Positions 6,573 through 15,047 of a stretch of 37,459 nucleotides of DNA are shown here, piece after piece. This DNA comes from Acidimicrobiaceae bacterium (lineage in GTDB: Bacteria > Actinomycetota > Acidimicrobiia > Acidimicrobiales > Aldehydirespiratoraceae). Under the pieces are notes generated by a model, which saw only the letters and a program-made list of their open reading frames with translations, was not told the origin of the DNA and did not search any database. The stretch's first letter is position 1; every line of letters begins with the position of its first letter. The stretch is from positions 1 to 37,459 of the forward strand of contig JAERSO010000047.1 in the NCBI GenBank assembly GCA_016845585.1. Direction: 5' to 3'. Both the position numbers and the translations under genes were made by a program.

Positions 6573-7475
6573 TCAGTCGAGTTGGCCGTAGGTCGAGGGC
6601 ACGACGAACCAGTCGTAGCGACGACGGCGCACATGGCGCGTCCAACCGCGCTGGACGCGCTGCATCGTCTTCCAGCGCGGAATCTCCTTCTCGTCGCCGG
6701 CGTTGAGCGCCTCCGTTTCCGCCACCGTGATCGGCTCGGCGAGTCCGAGGCGGCGGTTGAAACACTCGATCGCCGGATCGTGCCAACCTTCGAGGCCGGG
6801 GAACGACAGCATTCGTCCCGCGCATTCGACCGCGGAGACCCGAGCCTCCCGATAGCGCTCGAGGAGCTTGCCGATTTCTTTCGTGGCGATTGCCCGAGCC
6901 GGCGCCGGCAACGCGCAGAAGACGGTCTTCAGGTTCTCCAGGGCCGCGCTCGTGCCGTCGTCGTCCCACATGAGCGGCAGACCCACATCGAGCATTTCGA
7001 CCGACACGCCGTTCCAAACCCAGTTCGTCGCCGGTGCATCGAGCCCGAGCCGGTCGTCCATCGCAGCCACGGCGTCGGCGATCGAAACGAGGACGGGGTG
7101 CTCGGGATCCGGTTCCTCACTCTGCAGCATGACCTCCACCAGGGTCTCGCGCGGCAGCACGGGTTGGGCCATGTACGCGGCCACCAAATCCCGCTCGCGT
7201 TCGACTCCAAAGACCGAGGTCTCGGTCACACCGACCCCACGATCCCGCAGCCTCGCGGCGTAGCGGTCGATCGTGTCGCGATACCAGGCGAACTGCTCAG
7301 CCGTGAACGGGCCGGCGGGCTTGCACACCCACGTCGGTTGCTCGGCCGGCCACCCCAACACCACCGTCAACTCCCCGTTGCCCATCATCTTCAACGGTGA
7401 GTAGTCGAGCGTCTCGAGTGCCTCGACCACCACGCGGTCGAGGGCCTCGACGTCGGCCTGCGTCGGCTGCGCCAC
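6573..7475 (-). CDS. Uncharacterised conserved protein with kinase-like motifs
   Basis: A 300-residue protein of an actinobacterial family I cannot name with certainty. Reading it against the protein-kinase/aminoglycoside-phosphotransferase fold gives a coherent set of marks. There is a glycine-rich loop G32-N-G-E-L-T-V-V-L, a lysine K52 in W-V-C-K, a hinge-like Y-M-A-Q-P-V-L-P (101-108), a catalytic-loop-like D146-x4-N151, and L-D163-V-G twelve residues later in the place of the metal-binding DFG. The histidine or arginine usual before the catalytic Asp is missing. The C-terminal third is helical with a basic end. The start is GTG 7475, seven bases downstream of the thiolase stop, so it is probably co-transcribed with that gene. 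It lies convergent with ssrA. Substrate and activity are unknown. Confidence 0.6.
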   Translation of the reverse strand: MAQPTQADVEALDRVVVEALETLDYSPLKMMGNGELTVVLGWPAEQPTWVCKPAGPFTAEQFAWYRDTIDRYAARLRDRGVGVTETSVFGVERERDLVAAYMAQPVLPRETLVEVMLQSEEPDPEHPVLVSIADAVAAMDDRLGLDAPATNWVWNGVSVEMLDVGLPLMWDDDGTSAALENLKTVFCALPAPARAIATKEIGKLLERYREARVSAVECAGRMLSFPGLEGWHDPAIECFNRRLGLAEPITVAETEALNAGDEKEIPRWKTMQRVQRGWTRHVRRRRYDWFVVPSTYGQLD

Positions 7476-7481
7476 AGGTCG

Positions 7482-8687
7482 CTACACCCGCTCCAGGACC
7501 GCAGCGACGCCGACTCCCGCACCGCCGTGGGCGACCGTGAGGCCGCGGGCGGCACCGGTCCGCTGCATCTCGGCCACCGTGGCCGTCACCAGGATCGCGC
7601 CAGTCGCCCCCATCGGGTGCCCCATCGCCAGATGCCCGCCGTTGACGTTCACCCGGTCGAGGTCGACATCGTCACGACGCTCGAACAGTGCCGGAACGAC
7701 CGCGAACGCCTCCATGTACTCCACGACATCCATGTCGCCCATGGACCAGCCGCCGCGATCGAGAACCCGATCCATGGCCTTCACGCCGGCTGTCAGCTGG
7801 GCGACCGGATCCCCTCCGGCCTCCACCAGTTCGGCGAGCCGGGCCAGCGGCGTCAGCCCGTACCGCTCCCCTGCCTCGGCCGAACCGAGCAGCACCACCG
7901 AGGCACCATCGGCGATCGGCGGGCAGTGGGCGATGGTGTGGCGGTGATCAATCGGACCGGTGCCCGGCCGCTCCCGTTCCAGCATCGCGTCGAATGCTCC
8001 CCCGGCCATACCCGCAAAGACCGGCGGAAGCTCGGCCAGCTTCTCAGCCGTCAACACGGCAATCGTCTCGTCCCGCGCGGTCAACTCAACGCCGTCACGA
8101 TCGACGACCGGAACCACCCAGCCGTCATAGCGGCCCTCGTCCCACGCCGCCGCGGCCAGACGATGAGACCGTAGCGCCCACTCGTCGAGCTTCTCTCGAG
8201 GTACATCGTTGGTGTGAGCCAGGAAGTCGGCGCCGATGCCAGGTGGCGCGTACGACAGCTCCTCGGCCACGGCGTGGTCGGAGAAGAAGGCCGCCTTGTC
8301 GCCGCCGAACGGCACGTGCGACATCATCTCCACGCCACCGGCCAGCGCGAGGTCGACCGCTCCGGCCTGTATGGCGAGCGCCGAGTTGCCGATCGCGGTC
8401 AGACCCCCGACGCAGTAGTTGTTGATCGTGTGGACGACCGCGCTGTCGTTCAGCGACGCCTGCAGTTTCGACACGAGACCGATGTGCCCACCCTGCGCAC
8501 CGGTCTGGCCCACGCAACTGAGCGTGAACCGCTCCACTTCGTCCCGCACGACGCCGTGTCGGCGATCGAGTTCGTCGATGAGTTGGCCGACCAACTCGTG
8601 GGGCAGCACGTGCGACAACGGGGCACCGGCCTTGCCCTTGCCCCGCGGCGCACGCACGGCGTCATAGATGAAGACGTCTCGACTCAT
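7482..8687 (-). CDS. Thiolase family protein with altered active site
   Basis: A 401-residue thiolase-fold protein. The acylated cysteine is present (C92 in N-N-Y-C-V-G-G) and so is the G-H-P histidine (H357 in L-A-M-G-H-P-M-G-A-T-G-A). Two canonical residues are replaced. The N of N-E-A-F is M325 (Y-M-E-A-F), 32 residues before H357 as in Zoogloea thiolase, and the second catalytic cysteine is H387 (A-H-G-G-A-G-V-G), 30 residues after H357 as in that enzyme. It is divergent from an acyl-CoA dehydrogenase and upstream of the kinase-like gene. A role in acyl-CoA chain shortening is likely by context, but normal condensation chemistry is doubtful. The start is ATG 8687, giving a typical N-terminus. 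Confidence 0.85.
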   Translation of the reverse strand: MSRDVFIYDAVRAPRGKGKAGAPLSHVLPHELVGQLIDELDRRHGVVRDEVERFTLSCVGQTGAQGGHIGLVSKLQASLNDSAVVHTINNYCVGGLTAIGNSALAIQAGAVDLALAGGVEMMSHVPFGGDKAAFFSDHAVAEELSYAPPGIGADFLAHTNDVPREKLDEWALRSHRLAAAAWDEGRYDGWVVPVVDRDGVELTARDETIAVLTAEKLAELPPVFAGMAGGAFDAMLERERPGTGPIDHRHTIAHCPPIADGASVVLLGSAEAGERYGLTPLARLAELVEAGGDPVAQLTAGVKAMDRVLDRGGWSMGDMDVVEYMEAFAVVPALFERRDDVDLDRVNVNGGHLAMGHPMGATGAILVTATVAEMQRTGAARGLTVAHGGAGVGVAAVLERV

Positions 8688-8731
8688 GGCGACAGACTGC
8701 CAGACGTTGGCACGCTGCGCCGCACCCTCGC

Positions 8732-8737
8732 TAGGAT
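8732..8737 (+). promoter_or_regulatory. Candidate -10 box for the acyl-CoA dehydrogenase gene
   Basis: TAGGAT, with TTGGCA at 8707-8712 (19-base spacing), lies in the divergent thiolase/dehydrogenase intergenic region. It precedes a conventional ribosome-binding site, AGGAGA (8759-8764). Confidence 0.35.
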
Positions 8738-8769
8738 GTGAACGGTCGCTAACTTTTCAGGAGATCCGA

Positions 8770-9996
8770 ATGTCGGACACCGCTCTCTCCCCCGCTGACG
8801 CCGATGACTTTCGCGCCAGGTGCACCGCCTTCCTGGACGAGCACTCCACCGGTATGCACGTTGACCGAGGCGTCGGGGACCGAGGGGCCGCACGCATGGC
8901 AATCTCGAAGAAGTTCCAGGCCGCACTGGCCCAGGCCGATCTCGCCGGCATCACCTTCCCGACCGAGTACGGCGGGCAGGGCCTGAGTCGCGAACACGAC
9001 CGGATCTGGCGCGAGGAGTACGCGCAGTACCCCGACTCCACAGCCGAACTCACCATCAGCCACGGCATGTGCCTTCCCATGCTCAACGAGTACGGCACGC
9101 ACGAACAGAAGGCCGCCTACCTCGCGGACAACATCGCCGCCCGCACGGTCTGGTGCCAGATGTTCTCCGAGCCCGGCGCCGGCTCCGACGTCGCCAGCCT
9201 CCAGACCAAGGCCGAGCGAGATGGCGACACCTGGGTGATCAACGGCCAGAAGGTCTGGACCACCCTCGCCCACCTGTCCGACTACGGGATCATCGTCGCC
9301 CGGACCAACCCCGAGGTGGCCAAGCATGCCGGCATCTCCATGTTCATCGTTCCGATGGACGCTCCCGGTATCGAGATACGACCCATCCACCAGATCGACG
9401 GTGGCACCCACTTCAACGAGGTGTTCTTCACCGACGTCAGCATCCCAGCCGACAACCTGCTCGGCGAACTGAACAATGGTTGGAACATGGCCACGGCCAT
9501 GCTCATGTACGAACGGGTCGCGATCGGCACGGGCACCACGTCGGGCATCACCACCGACCGCTGTGATCAACTGATCGAGGTGGCGAAGAAGAACGGCAAG
9601 ATCGCCGACCCTGTGCTGCGCCAGAAGCTGATGAAGCTACGGGAGATGGAGACCACGGCCTCACTCGTCCGTATGCGCACCCGCGCCGAACTACAGGCCG
9701 GCAAGACGCCCGGCCCCGGCGGATCGCTCACCAAGCTGATCGCCACCAACATCGGGAATCTCCACCGCGACCTCTCGCTCGAGATCGTCGGCTGCGAGAG
9801 CGTTGCGTGGGGCGATCCGGCCGACGCGTCCTGGCAGCGCAATGCCCTGACCGGTCTCCAGATGGGCATCGCCGGGGGAACGAACGAGATCCAGCGCAAC
9901 ATCATCGGCGACCGTGTTCTCGGTCTCCCTCGCGACATCGCCGTCGACAAGGGAGTGCCGTTCAAGGACCTGAAAGTCGGCACACAGCGCGACTGA
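8770..9996 (+). CDS. Acyl-CoA dehydrogenase
   Basis: A 408-residue FAD flavoenzyme. Seen are an N-terminal helical domain, the central beta domain with W-C-Q-M-F-S-E-P-G-A-G-S-D-V-A (FAD/substrate segment), K-V-W-T-T-L-A, and a C-terminal helical domain ending A-G-G-T-N-E-I-Q-R-N-I-I-G-D-R-V-L-G-L-P-R, the common signature of actinobacterial FadE proteins. It should oxidise an acyl-CoA to the trans-2-enoyl-CoA, passing electrons to ETF. I chose ATG 8770, preceded by AGGAGA at good spacing; an in-frame ATG at 8668 would overlap the divergent thiolase start and adds a non-family N-terminus. Substrate chain length cannot be read. It is convergent with the esterase gene, with 21 bases between. 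Confidence 0.92.
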   Translation: MSDTALSPADADDFRARCTAFLDEHSTGMHVDRGVGDRGAARMAISKKFQAALAQADLAGITFPTEYGGQGLSREHDRIWREEYAQYPDSTAELTISHGMCLPMLNEYGTHEQKAAYLADNIAARTVWCQMFSEPGAGSDVASLQTKAERDGDTWVINGQKVWTTLAHLSDYGIIVARTNPEVAKHAGISMFIVPMDAPGIEIRPIHQIDGGTHFNEVFFTDVSIPADNLLGELNNGWNMATAMLMYERVAIGTGTTSGITTDRCDQLIEVAKKNGKIADPVLRQKLMKLREMETTASLVRMRTRAELQAGKTPGPGGSLTKLIATNIGNLHRDLSLEIVGCESVAWGDPADASWQRNALTGLQMGIAGGTNEIQRNIIGDRVLGLPRDIAVDKGVPFKDLKVGTQRD

Positions 9997-10017
9997 ACGC
10001 CACGAGATTGAGCGGGA

Positions 10018-11172
10018 CTAGACGCAGCGGCGCACAGCGGCGGTGAGTGATCGGGCCCGCTCGTCTCCGAGGATCCCCGGCATCATCTGGTTCATCACGT
10101 AGCCGAAGCCGACACCCAGGTCCGGGTCGGCGTACCCGGCTGAGCCGCCCGCGCCGACATGGCCGAATGTGCGGGGCCCGATCCAGGGAACTTTGCCATC
10201 GGTCAACATGAACCCCATCCCGAACTTCGTGGGCAGGAGCAAGCTGATGTCGGTGCCGGTGGTGACCGGCGTCGTCACGAACTCACGGGTCCGGTCGCCG
10301 AACAGGCGGACCCCGTCGACTTCCCCGATCGTCGCTGCGTAGATCTTCGCCAGGGAGGAAGCGTTGGTCACGCCACCGGCGCCCGGGATCTCCGACGCCC
10401 GGACCTCGGGGCGGTTCCAGGTCATGTTCTCGTCGATCAACCCCATCGCCAGGTCGAGCGTGAGCGCCCGTCCGCCCATGGCGCCCGGCGCGAACATCTT
10501 CAGCATTCGTTTCAGGTCGACCGGATCCGACGGCGGCCCGCCCGGCAACATCGGCGAGACCCGCTCCTGATGCTCGTCGGGGAGCCCCATCCAGAATTCG
10601 ACGCCCAGCGGCTCGACGACATTCGCCTGAAGCCACTCGTTCATCCGCACACCGGTCAGGCGATGAAGAAACTCCGCCGCCAGCCACCCGTAGGTGATCC
10701 CGTGGTAGCCGTGGCGGCCGTCGAGCTCCCACAGCGGCTGCTGGGCCGCGAGCGCTTCGAGGATGGGTTGGACCTTCAGCACGTCCTCGATCGGAGGCGG
10801 ATTGTCGACGGTGGCCAAGCCGGCGCGATGGCTGACCGCCCATGAGATCGGGATGTCCTGCTTGCCGGCGGCCGCGAACTCGGGCCAGACCGATGCCACC
10901 GTCGCGCCATAGTCGAGGACACCCCGGTCATGCAGCATGGCCAGACAGATCGCGGCGACCCCCTTGGTCGCGGAGAAGACGAGCTGGAGCGTGTCGGCGC
11001 CGTACGGCTGCGTTCGGCCGATGTCAGCGTAGCCACCCATCAGATCCACGACCGGCATGCCGTCGACGTACAGGCAGAACGCGGAACCGAGCTCCACCCC
11101 AGCGAAGTTCGCCCTGAACGCATCGGCCACCGCACCGAAGCCGTCCTCTACGTGACCATGAATCTCAACCAT
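10018..11172 (-). CDS. Serine beta-lactamase-fold esterase (EstB/class C-like)
   Basis: A 384-residue protein of the beta-lactamase/transpeptidase superfamily. The nucleophile motif S67-A-T-K70 lies in L-V-F-S-A-T-K-G, and the tyrosine motif is Y156-H-G-I-T-Y161-G, as in carboxylesterases of the EstB type rather than the Y-x-N of true beta-lactamases. No signal peptide is visible, so a cytoplasmic esterase/hydrolase is more likely than a secreted beta-lactamase. ATG 11172 is chosen because the open frame further upstream has no family similarity. A TACGGT box eight bases before this ATG suggests a nearly leaderless transcript. The substrate is unknown. Similar genes often accompany acyl-CoA dehydrogenase/SDR clusters in actinobacteria. 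Confidence 0.85.
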   Translation of the reverse strand: MVEIHGHVEDGFGAVADAFRANFAGVELGSAFCLYVDGMPVVDLMGGYADIGRTQPYGADTLQLVFSATKGVAAICLAMLHDRGVLDYGATVASVWPEFAAAGKQDIPISWAVSHRAGLATVDNPPPIEDVLKVQPILEALAAQQPLWELDGRHGYHGITYGWLAAEFLHRLTGVRMNEWLQANVVEPLGVEFWMGLPDEHQERVSPMLPGGPPSDPVDLKRMLKMFAPGAMGGRALTLDLAMGLIDENMTWNRPEVRASEIPGAGGVTNASSLAKIYAATIGEVDGVRLFGDRTREFVTTPVTTGTDISLLLPTKFGMGFMLTDGKVPWIGPRTFGHVGAGGSAGYADPDLGVGFGYVMNQMMPGILGDERARSLTAAVRRCV

Positions 11173-11180
11173 GTCGCCGG

Positions 11181-11186
11181 ACCGTA
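11181..11186 (-). promoter_or_regulatory. -10 box of the esterase gene
   Basis: On the minus strand TACGGT is followed by eight bases and the ATG, giving a leader of about two bases at most. No ribosome-binding site is seen. Confidence 0.35.
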
Positions 11187-11306
11187 GTCCCGGGAGGGAG
11201 TCGCGACACAGCGCCGCTGCGGCTCTGGGAACCGAGTCCGGCGCTGCATCAACCTGGAGGGGGTTGTTTTTCCTCCATCGGACCGGCGCCGAAGAATGTG
11301 AGGATT

Positions 11307-12022
11307 TCAGTGGACCGTCACCGGGCGGAGGAAACCATCGACCAACTCGACCACCTCTTCCACGGCGTGGAACACGCCGGCGACGTTGCCGGGGACGGTT
11401 GCCCAACTGACCGGCATGCCCTCCACCCGGTCGACGTTCGCTCGATGGAAGGGTTCCTCTTCGCCCCAGTAGGCGAACGTCGGCACGCCGGGAAGGACGA
11501 AACCGCCGGCTCGTCGTTCGGCGGCCCGCACGCTTTGCGCCGGCTCCGCCGGGTCGTTGCGATGTCTGACACCGGCCTGATACCGCGGGTCGACCGGTGA
11601 TGGCAGGAGGTCGAAGTAGCGACCCCAGTCGCCTTCGTCGAGCGCACTCGCCATCTCCTCGAGCACGGTGCGGCGATCGATCCGCATGTCGGTGAACGGT
11701 TGGCGAGCGTCGCCGAGGTACAGGCTTCCGACGATCACCAGCGCGGCCAGGTCGGTGCGGCGTCGAGCCAGCACGGTCATGAACTCTGCGCCGGTGACGA
11801 AACCCCACACGGCCGCCGCCACCAGATCCTCATGCTCGAACAGCGTGGCGAGCGCACCGACGACGGGCTCCGGTTGGCCAGGAGATCGAGGTAGCCCACA
11901 TCCGCCCACCACTCGGCGGACTGGTCATGGGACGGGGCGATCACAGGTGGCGGCCCCTCGCCCGCGACGAGATAGCTGATGGAGAAGCGCTCGGTTGTGA
12001 TGACCTCCCGCCGAGGAGCCAT
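11307..12022 (-). pseudogene. Frameshifted alpha/beta-hydrolase remnant
   Basis: The N-terminal part (from ATG 12022: M-A-P-R-R-E-V-I-T, then Y-L-V-A-G-E-G-P-P-P-V-I-A and W-W-A-D-V-G-Y-L-D-L-L-A) is in one frame. The rest is in another frame from about 11880 to the stop at 11307 and contains F-E-H-E-D-L-V-A-A-A-V-W-G-F-V-T-G-A-E, G-V-P-T-F-A-Y-W-G and the C-terminal helix E-V-V-E-L-V-D-G-F-L. Against the alpha/beta-hydrolase plan, roughly 30 residues between the W-x-x-L-x-x-L region and the nucleophile elbow are missing. That segment normally holds A-P-D-x-R-G-H-G-x-S. The elbow itself reads G-F-V-T-G instead of G-x-S-x-G. Deletion, frameshift and loss of the serine together argue for a dead gene; a sequencing error would explain only the frame change. 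Confidence 0.7.
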
Positions 12023-12138
12023 CGCCCACCACTTTCCGATCAGGTGGTCCGCCCACCTGCATCGATTGGATGGGCGCATGCTACGTCATCACCTGTCAGC
12101 TGTGCGTGACAATGTCGCAACGTGACGCTGGGTAGTGT

Positions 12139-12909
12139 TCAGCCGCCGGTCACCACGCCCGAAACACCACCGTCGACGCGGATGATCGCACCATTGATGT
12201 AGGAGCCGGCACTGCTGCCGAGCAGCAGCGCCGCCCCCACGATCTCGTCCGCTTCACCAACCCGCTTCATCGGGGTCGAGGCCATCGCGCGGTCGATCAC
12301 GTTCCAGTCCCACGCCTCGCTGATGTCGGTGCGGAACGGACCCGGCATGATGCAGTTCACTCGCACGTTCGGGCCGAGCGACTGCGCGAGGCCGGTGGTG
12401 AGGGAGTTGATCGCCGACTTCGCGGCGGCGTACGGCACCTCGGCCCTGCCAGGGCGGATCGATGACGTCGAACTCACATTGATGATGGCGCCGCCGTCAC
12501 CGGCCTGCATGCGTTCGCCGACGAGGGCGGACATCCGGAACGGCCCGGTCAGGTTCACGTCGATGACCTTCTGCCAGAGCGCCTGACTGACCTCGGACAA
12601 CGACGGATACAGCGGGCTCATCCCGGCGTTGTTGACCAGCACGTCGATTCGGCCGAACTCGTCGTAGACGGACTCGACCAGCGCGGTGACCTCGTCCCAC
12701 TCCCCCACGTGGCACTGCCGCGCCACGGCGTGTCGGCCCGTGGCCTCGGCGATCTCCAGGGCCGCCGCTTCCAGGATCTCCAGCTTCCGGCTGGCGATGA
12801 TGACATCGGCGCCATGCTCGGCGTAGGCACGGGCGATCTCGCGGCCCATGCCGCGTCCGCCGCCCGTGATGAGCGCGATCTTTCCGGTGAGGTCGAATTC
12901 GTCAGTCAT
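12139..12909 (-). CDS. Short-chain dehydrogenase/reductase (SDR)
   Basis: A 256-residue classical SDR. It has the NAD(P) motif T-G-G-G-R-G-M-G (15-22), N-N-A-G (94-97), N120, the catalytic serine in N-V-S-S-T-S-S (about 148), and Y161-A-A-A-K165. The C-terminal V-D-G-G segment is typical. The start is ATG 12909, two bases after the TGA of the acyl-CoA dehydrogenase gene, so translation is probably coupled and the genes form an operon (SMP-30, dehydrogenase, SDR). Within a beta-oxidation-type cluster it could act as a 3-hydroxyacyl-CoA or alcohol dehydrogenase, but the substrate cannot be read from sequence. Confidence 0.92.
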   Translation of the reverse strand: MTDEFDLTGKIALITGGGRGMGREIARAYAEHGADVIIASRKLEILEAAALEIAEATGRHAVARQCHVGEWDEVTALVESVYDEFGRIDVLVNNAGMSPLYPSLSEVSQALWQKVIDVNLTGPFRMSALVGERMQAGDGGAIINVSSTSSIRPGRAEVPYAAAKSAINSLTTGLAQSLGPNVRVNCIMPGPFRTDISEAWDWNVIDRAMASTPMKRVGEADEIVGAALLLGSSAGSYINGAIIRVDGGVSGVVTGG

Positions 12910-12911
12910 GA

Positions 12912-14150
12912 TCAGATCGGAAGGTCTCCTGTTGCGGCACGGGTCGTGCCATGGTCTTTCCACGCGGCGATGGTGCGTTGAGCGATGCGCATCTGGTGAA
13001 CCTCGTCTGCGCCATCGGCGAATCGTGCCCACCGGGCGTGCTGGTACATGTGAGCCAGCGGCGTGTCGGTCGAGTAACCGAGCGCACCGTGGACCTGAAT
13101 CGACCGGTCGATGATCCGGTTCAGGGAGTTCGCCACGAAGTGCTTGGCCATCGAGACCTCGCTCTTGAAGTCGACGCCGGCATCGATCTTCGACGCCGCA
13201 TGCAGCACCATCAGCTTCGACTGGTAGAGCTCCATGGCCGAGTCGGCGATCAGCCATTGGATGCCCTGCTTCTCGGCGAGGATCGAGCCATGGCTATAGC
13301 GATCGAGTGACCGTTCGACCATCATGTCGAGCGCTGTCTCGGCCTGAGCGATCCAACGCATGCAGTGGGCGAGGCGAGCGGGACCGAGACGGTACTGACC
13401 GAGCATGTGGCCCTGACCACGACCGCCGAGCATCTGGCTCTCGTGGACACGGAGGTCCTCGATGAGGATCTCCGAATGACCGGTGCCACCGTGCATCGTC
13501 TCGATCTGACGTACCTCGTTCCAGCCCTCATGGGGAAGATCGATGATGAACGCGGTGTTGGCGGCCTGCGGGAGGTCGGGGTCGTCCTCGGTGCGAGCGA
13601 TGAGGATGGCGAAGTTGGCCCGGTGAGCGTTGGAGATGAACCACTTGTGTCCGTTCAGGACCCATTCCTCGCCGTCCTGGTAGCCGTTCGTGCGGATCAA
13701 GGTCGGGTCCGAGCCGGCCACCTCGGGTTCGGTCATGGCGAAGCACGACCACACCGTGCCCTTGCACAAGGGCTTCAGATACTTCTCTGCCTGCTCCGGC
13801 GTGGCCCAATGCAGCAGGGTGTGCATGTTGCCCTCATCGGGGGCCTGACAGTTGAAGACCCACGGCCCGTACCGGCTCTTCGCCGCCTCGGCCTGCACCA
13901 TGGCCAGCTCGACATGTCCGAGCCCCATGCCACCCCACTCCTCGGGCATGTGCGGCAACCAGATGCCGGCTTCGAACGCCTGCTTACGGAGGCCAACGAG
14001 CATGTCGAGACGCTCACGACCGTGGAGCGCCGGATCATCGCCATGTCCGTCCAGCACCGCCTCAGCGGGTTTGACGATGTCGGCCACGAAGGCCCGCACA
14101 CGATCACGGATCGCTTCGAGCTCGGGAGTCAGGGTGAAGTCGATGGCCAT
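12912..14150 (-). CDS. Acyl-CoA dehydrogenase (ACAD10/11-like)
   Basis: A 412-residue acyl-CoA dehydrogenase. FAD/substrate motifs are C-F-A-M-T-E-P-E-V-A-G-S-D-P-T, then W-V-L-N-G-H-K-W-F-I-S-N, and the C-terminal F-A-D-G-A-D-E-V-H-Q-M-R-I-A-Q. The last places it with the ACAD10/11-like branch rather than with the neighbour at 8770. This branch often acts on long or branched (including 4-hydroxy) acyl-CoAs. The start is ATG 14150, with AGGAG five bases upstream; a GTG at 14156 would overlap that binding site. It follows the SMP-30-like gene by 27 bases and precedes the SDR by two bases, so the three form one operon. Confidence 0.9.
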   Translation of the reverse strand: MAIDFTLTPELEAIRDRVRAFVADIVKPAEAVLDGHGDDPALHGRERLDMLVGLRKQAFEAGIWLPHMPEEWGGMGLGHVELAMVQAEAAKSRYGPWVFNCQAPDEGNMHTLLHWATPEQAEKYLKPLCKGTVWSCFAMTEPEVAGSDPTLIRTNGYQDGEEWVLNGHKWFISNAHRANFAILIARTEDDPDLPQAANTAFIIDLPHEGWNEVRQIETMHGGTGHSEILIEDLRVHESQMLGGRGQGHMLGQYRLGPARLAHCMRWIAQAETALDMMVERSLDRYSHGSILAEKQGIQWLIADSAMELYQSKLMVLHAASKIDAGVDFKSEVSMAKHFVANSLNRIIDRSIQVHGALGYSTDTPLAHMYQHARWARFADGADEVHQMRIAQRTIAAWKDHGTTRAATGDLPI

Positions 14151-14177
14151 CGCCACTCCTCGGTCAGGTCGGCGAAA

Positions 14178-15023
14178 CTATGGCAGGCCGGCGCCGGGGA
14201 CTGCCACTTCCGTGGTGAGGATCGTGGAGAGACCCTTGCCGCGAAGCTCCTGGGGGCTCGAACTCGGCGACCGGAGGATGTAGAGCGTTCTACGATCGTC
14301 GCCGCCGAGCATGCAGGCCACGGCGTGCTCGCCAGTCGCGATCTCGTCGGTGATCTCCCCTCCCTCGCAGACCCGGGCGACCCGACCACCCACGAAGTCC
14401 GCCATCCAGATCGCACCCTCGGCGTCAAGGCAGCATCCATCCGGCGCCGATCCTTCGACCTCGGCCCAGAGTCGCCGGTTCGAGAGGCTCCCGTCGGCAC
14501 CGATGTCCCATGCCGTGAACCGCTGCCCGTAGGTCTCGGCCACGATCAGGGTGGAGCCGTCTGGCGTTATGACCGAGCCATTCGGGAACATGAGGTCGGG
14601 GGCCGCCGCGCTCGCATCGCCGTCCGGGCTGATCTTGGCGAGCGTCGCTGTCGCGAACTCGCCCCCGGCCTCTGAGTCGAAACCGAAGTTCCCGACATAC
14701 GCGGTGCCATCCGCGGCGACGACCATGTCATTGCACAGCCCCGTGGCGATCTCGCTGAGGTCGGCATGGGTTCGCGTCGACCCGTCGGCGTCGACCGCCA
14801 ACACCCTCCGGTCGACCATGGACACGACGAGGAGGGTGCCATCAGGAAGCCAGCCCAGCCCGGAGGGGCGATCGTCGATGGTGAGTCGGCGCTCGGCGTT
14901 TCCGTCGGAGTCGAGGGCGAAGACGCCGCCACGATAGAAGTCGGAGAACCACAGCCGCCCGTCGTGCCAGCGCGGGCCCTCGCCGAAATCGACGCCGGTC
15001 AGGACGGTTGAGATGTCAGCCAC
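14178..15023 (-). CDS. SMP-30/gluconolactonase family protein
   Basis: A 281-residue six-bladed beta-propeller. Metal-site marks of the SMP-30/regucalcin family are E15 in G-E-G-P-R-W, the N-D pair in G-L-C-N-D-M-V-V, and the M-F-P-N-G-S-V-I-T-P-D-G blade with a late Asp in W-M-A-D-F. Such enzymes hydrolyse sugar or other lactones with a divalent metal. It heads the minus-strand operon with the ACAD10/11-like dehydrogenase and the SDR, which suggests lactone opening in a catabolic route. The start is GTG 15023, preceded by TAGAGT at exactly six bases and without a Shine-Dalgarno sequence, so probably leaderless. No signal peptide is seen. Confidence 0.88.
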   Translation of the reverse strand: MADISTVLTGVDFGEGPRWHDGRLWFSDFYRGGVFALDSDGNAERRLTIDDRPSGLGWLPDGTLLVVSMVDRRVLAVDADGSTRTHADLSEIATGLCNDMVVAADGTAYVGNFGFDSEAGGEFATATLAKISPDGDASAAAPDLMFPNGSVITPDGSTLIVAETYGQRFTAWDIGADGSLSNRRLWAEVEGSAPDGCCLDAEGAIWMADFVGGRVARVCEGGEITDEIATGEHAVACMLGGDDRRTLYILRSPSSSPQELRGKGLSTILTTEVAVPGAGLP

Positions 15024-15029
15024 GAAGCG

Positions 15030-15035
15030 ACTCTA
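15030..15035 (-). promoter_or_regulatory. -10 box of the SMP-30 operon, leaderless architecture
   Basis: On the minus strand TAGAGT is followed by six bases and then the GTG start. It lies within 20 bases of the ftsX stop codon, marking a new transcription unit. Confidence 0.45.
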
Positions 15036-15047
15036 GGGCCGCGGCGC

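Noticed and set aside
6440..6600. tmRNA 3' end as a phage or island attachment site
   Set aside because: No integrase, no repeat of the tmRNA end downstream, and a normal terminator follows.
12080..12138. Short repeat CGTGAC...CGTGAC after the SDR/hydrolase junction
   Set aside because: Six-base direct repeats are expected by chance in this composition and there is no supporting promoter or gene.
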